Shown: piece after piece, positions 39,764-39,913 of the stretch
Numbering within the stretch: position 1 is the stretch's first letter
Layout: each line of letters starts with the position of its first letter
Virus record (IMG/VR): IMGVR_UViG_3300008110_000139
Location: 1-39,913 of that record
DNA: 39,913 nt
DNA from: a virus
Direction: 5' to 3' (one strand)
The notes under the pieces: model-generated
Databases searched by the model: none
Seen by the model: only the letters and a program-made list of their open reading frames with translations
What the model was told of the DNA's origin: nothing
Translations under genes and position numbers: made by a program

Positions 39764-39913
39764 GCAACAAGGTAGACAGTTAGGCCCGATATGTCTAGGA
39801 TCTAATAGCTACACAATAGCCGGGAGAGATAGGGCAAGGTCACCGGGTTAGATCATAGCTGCACGGGCTAAGGCTAGCGGTAAGGTAGAGGGTTAGAGTT
39901 AGCGCGGTTATTA

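Larger units (their letters stand above)
39645..39913. other. Right-end non-coding region upstream of the minus-strand array
   Basis: About 270 bases without a convincing gene. It contains a possible -10 element TATAGA (39658-39663, minus strand) 14 bases upstream of the 39644 ATG, the palindrome at 39752-39763, another GTCACC at 39838-39843, and many TAG/CTAG words. It would carry the promoter of the right arm and possibly an origin or packaging signal. Confidence 0.5.

Overview
The window reads as a complete or nearly complete genome of a tailed, probably short-tailed (podovirus-like), lytic phage of an actinobacterium. Evidence for phage: terminase large subunit, portal, scaffold, major capsid protein, an adaptor-like protein, tail and fibre genes, a holin/endopeptidase lysis cassette and a replication/recombination cassette. 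Evidence for an actinobacterial host: a WhiB-family protein, a Cas4-family exonuclease, a phage Ntn-hydrolase and apparently leaderless starts. The moderate, AT-leaning base composition and the collagen-like and fibre modules would fit a freshwater actinobacterial host, but that is inference. I see no integrase, repressor, tape-measure protein, tail-tube protein, DNA polymerase, RNA polymerase, tRNA or CRISPR array.

Layout. Bases 1-320 are non-coding, with hairpins and direct repeats in front of terL. From 321 to 27866 all genes are on the plus strand. First come terL, portal and small basic or cysteine-rich peptides. A block of four large putative internal (ejection) proteins follows at 4943-13398, placed unusually between portal and scaffold. 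A structured leader then precedes scaffold (13527) and major capsid protein (14024). A cluster of tiny basic and cysteine-rich peptides follows, then a collagen-like fibre with an adjoining glycosyltransferase, an adaptor, several paralogous fibre modules, a large tail protein, and two holin-like proteins flanking an M15 endopeptidase. A strong terminator (27895-27922) closes this arm.

A divergent promoter pair at 28231-28298 separates a lone minus-strand zinc-ribbon gene from the plus-strand early/middle cassette (28299-36215). That cassette holds an Ntn-hydrolase, Cas4-like exonuclease, WhiB, RecA/DnaB-like ATPase, PD-(D/E)XK resolvase-like nuclease, a primase split into zinc-finger and TOPRIM genes, a DUF1599/Nmad1-like protein, a sigma-like factor, a second nuclease-like protein, zinc ribbons and a methyltransferase. 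It ends in a terminator at 36255-36284. The rest (36322-39644) is a minus-strand array of mostly tiny, translationally coupled genes. These include an exported lytic-transglycosylase-like protein, many zinc ribbons, small membrane proteins and a short DnaN-like sliding clamp. Its upstream region (39645-39913) carries a perfect palindrome.

How it may work together: the clamp, primase, ATPase and nucleases would redirect the host replisome, since no phage polymerase is seen. WhiB and the sigma-like factor would switch host transcription. The plus-strand left arm builds the virion and lyses the cell. The points most worth a second look are the H-type pseudoknot before scaffold, the GAAA-capped hairpin after the capsid gene, the collagen fibre with adjacent glycosyltransferase, the mirror-symmetric metallothionein-like peptide, the divergent leaderless promoter pair, and a signal peptide encoded inside another gene.
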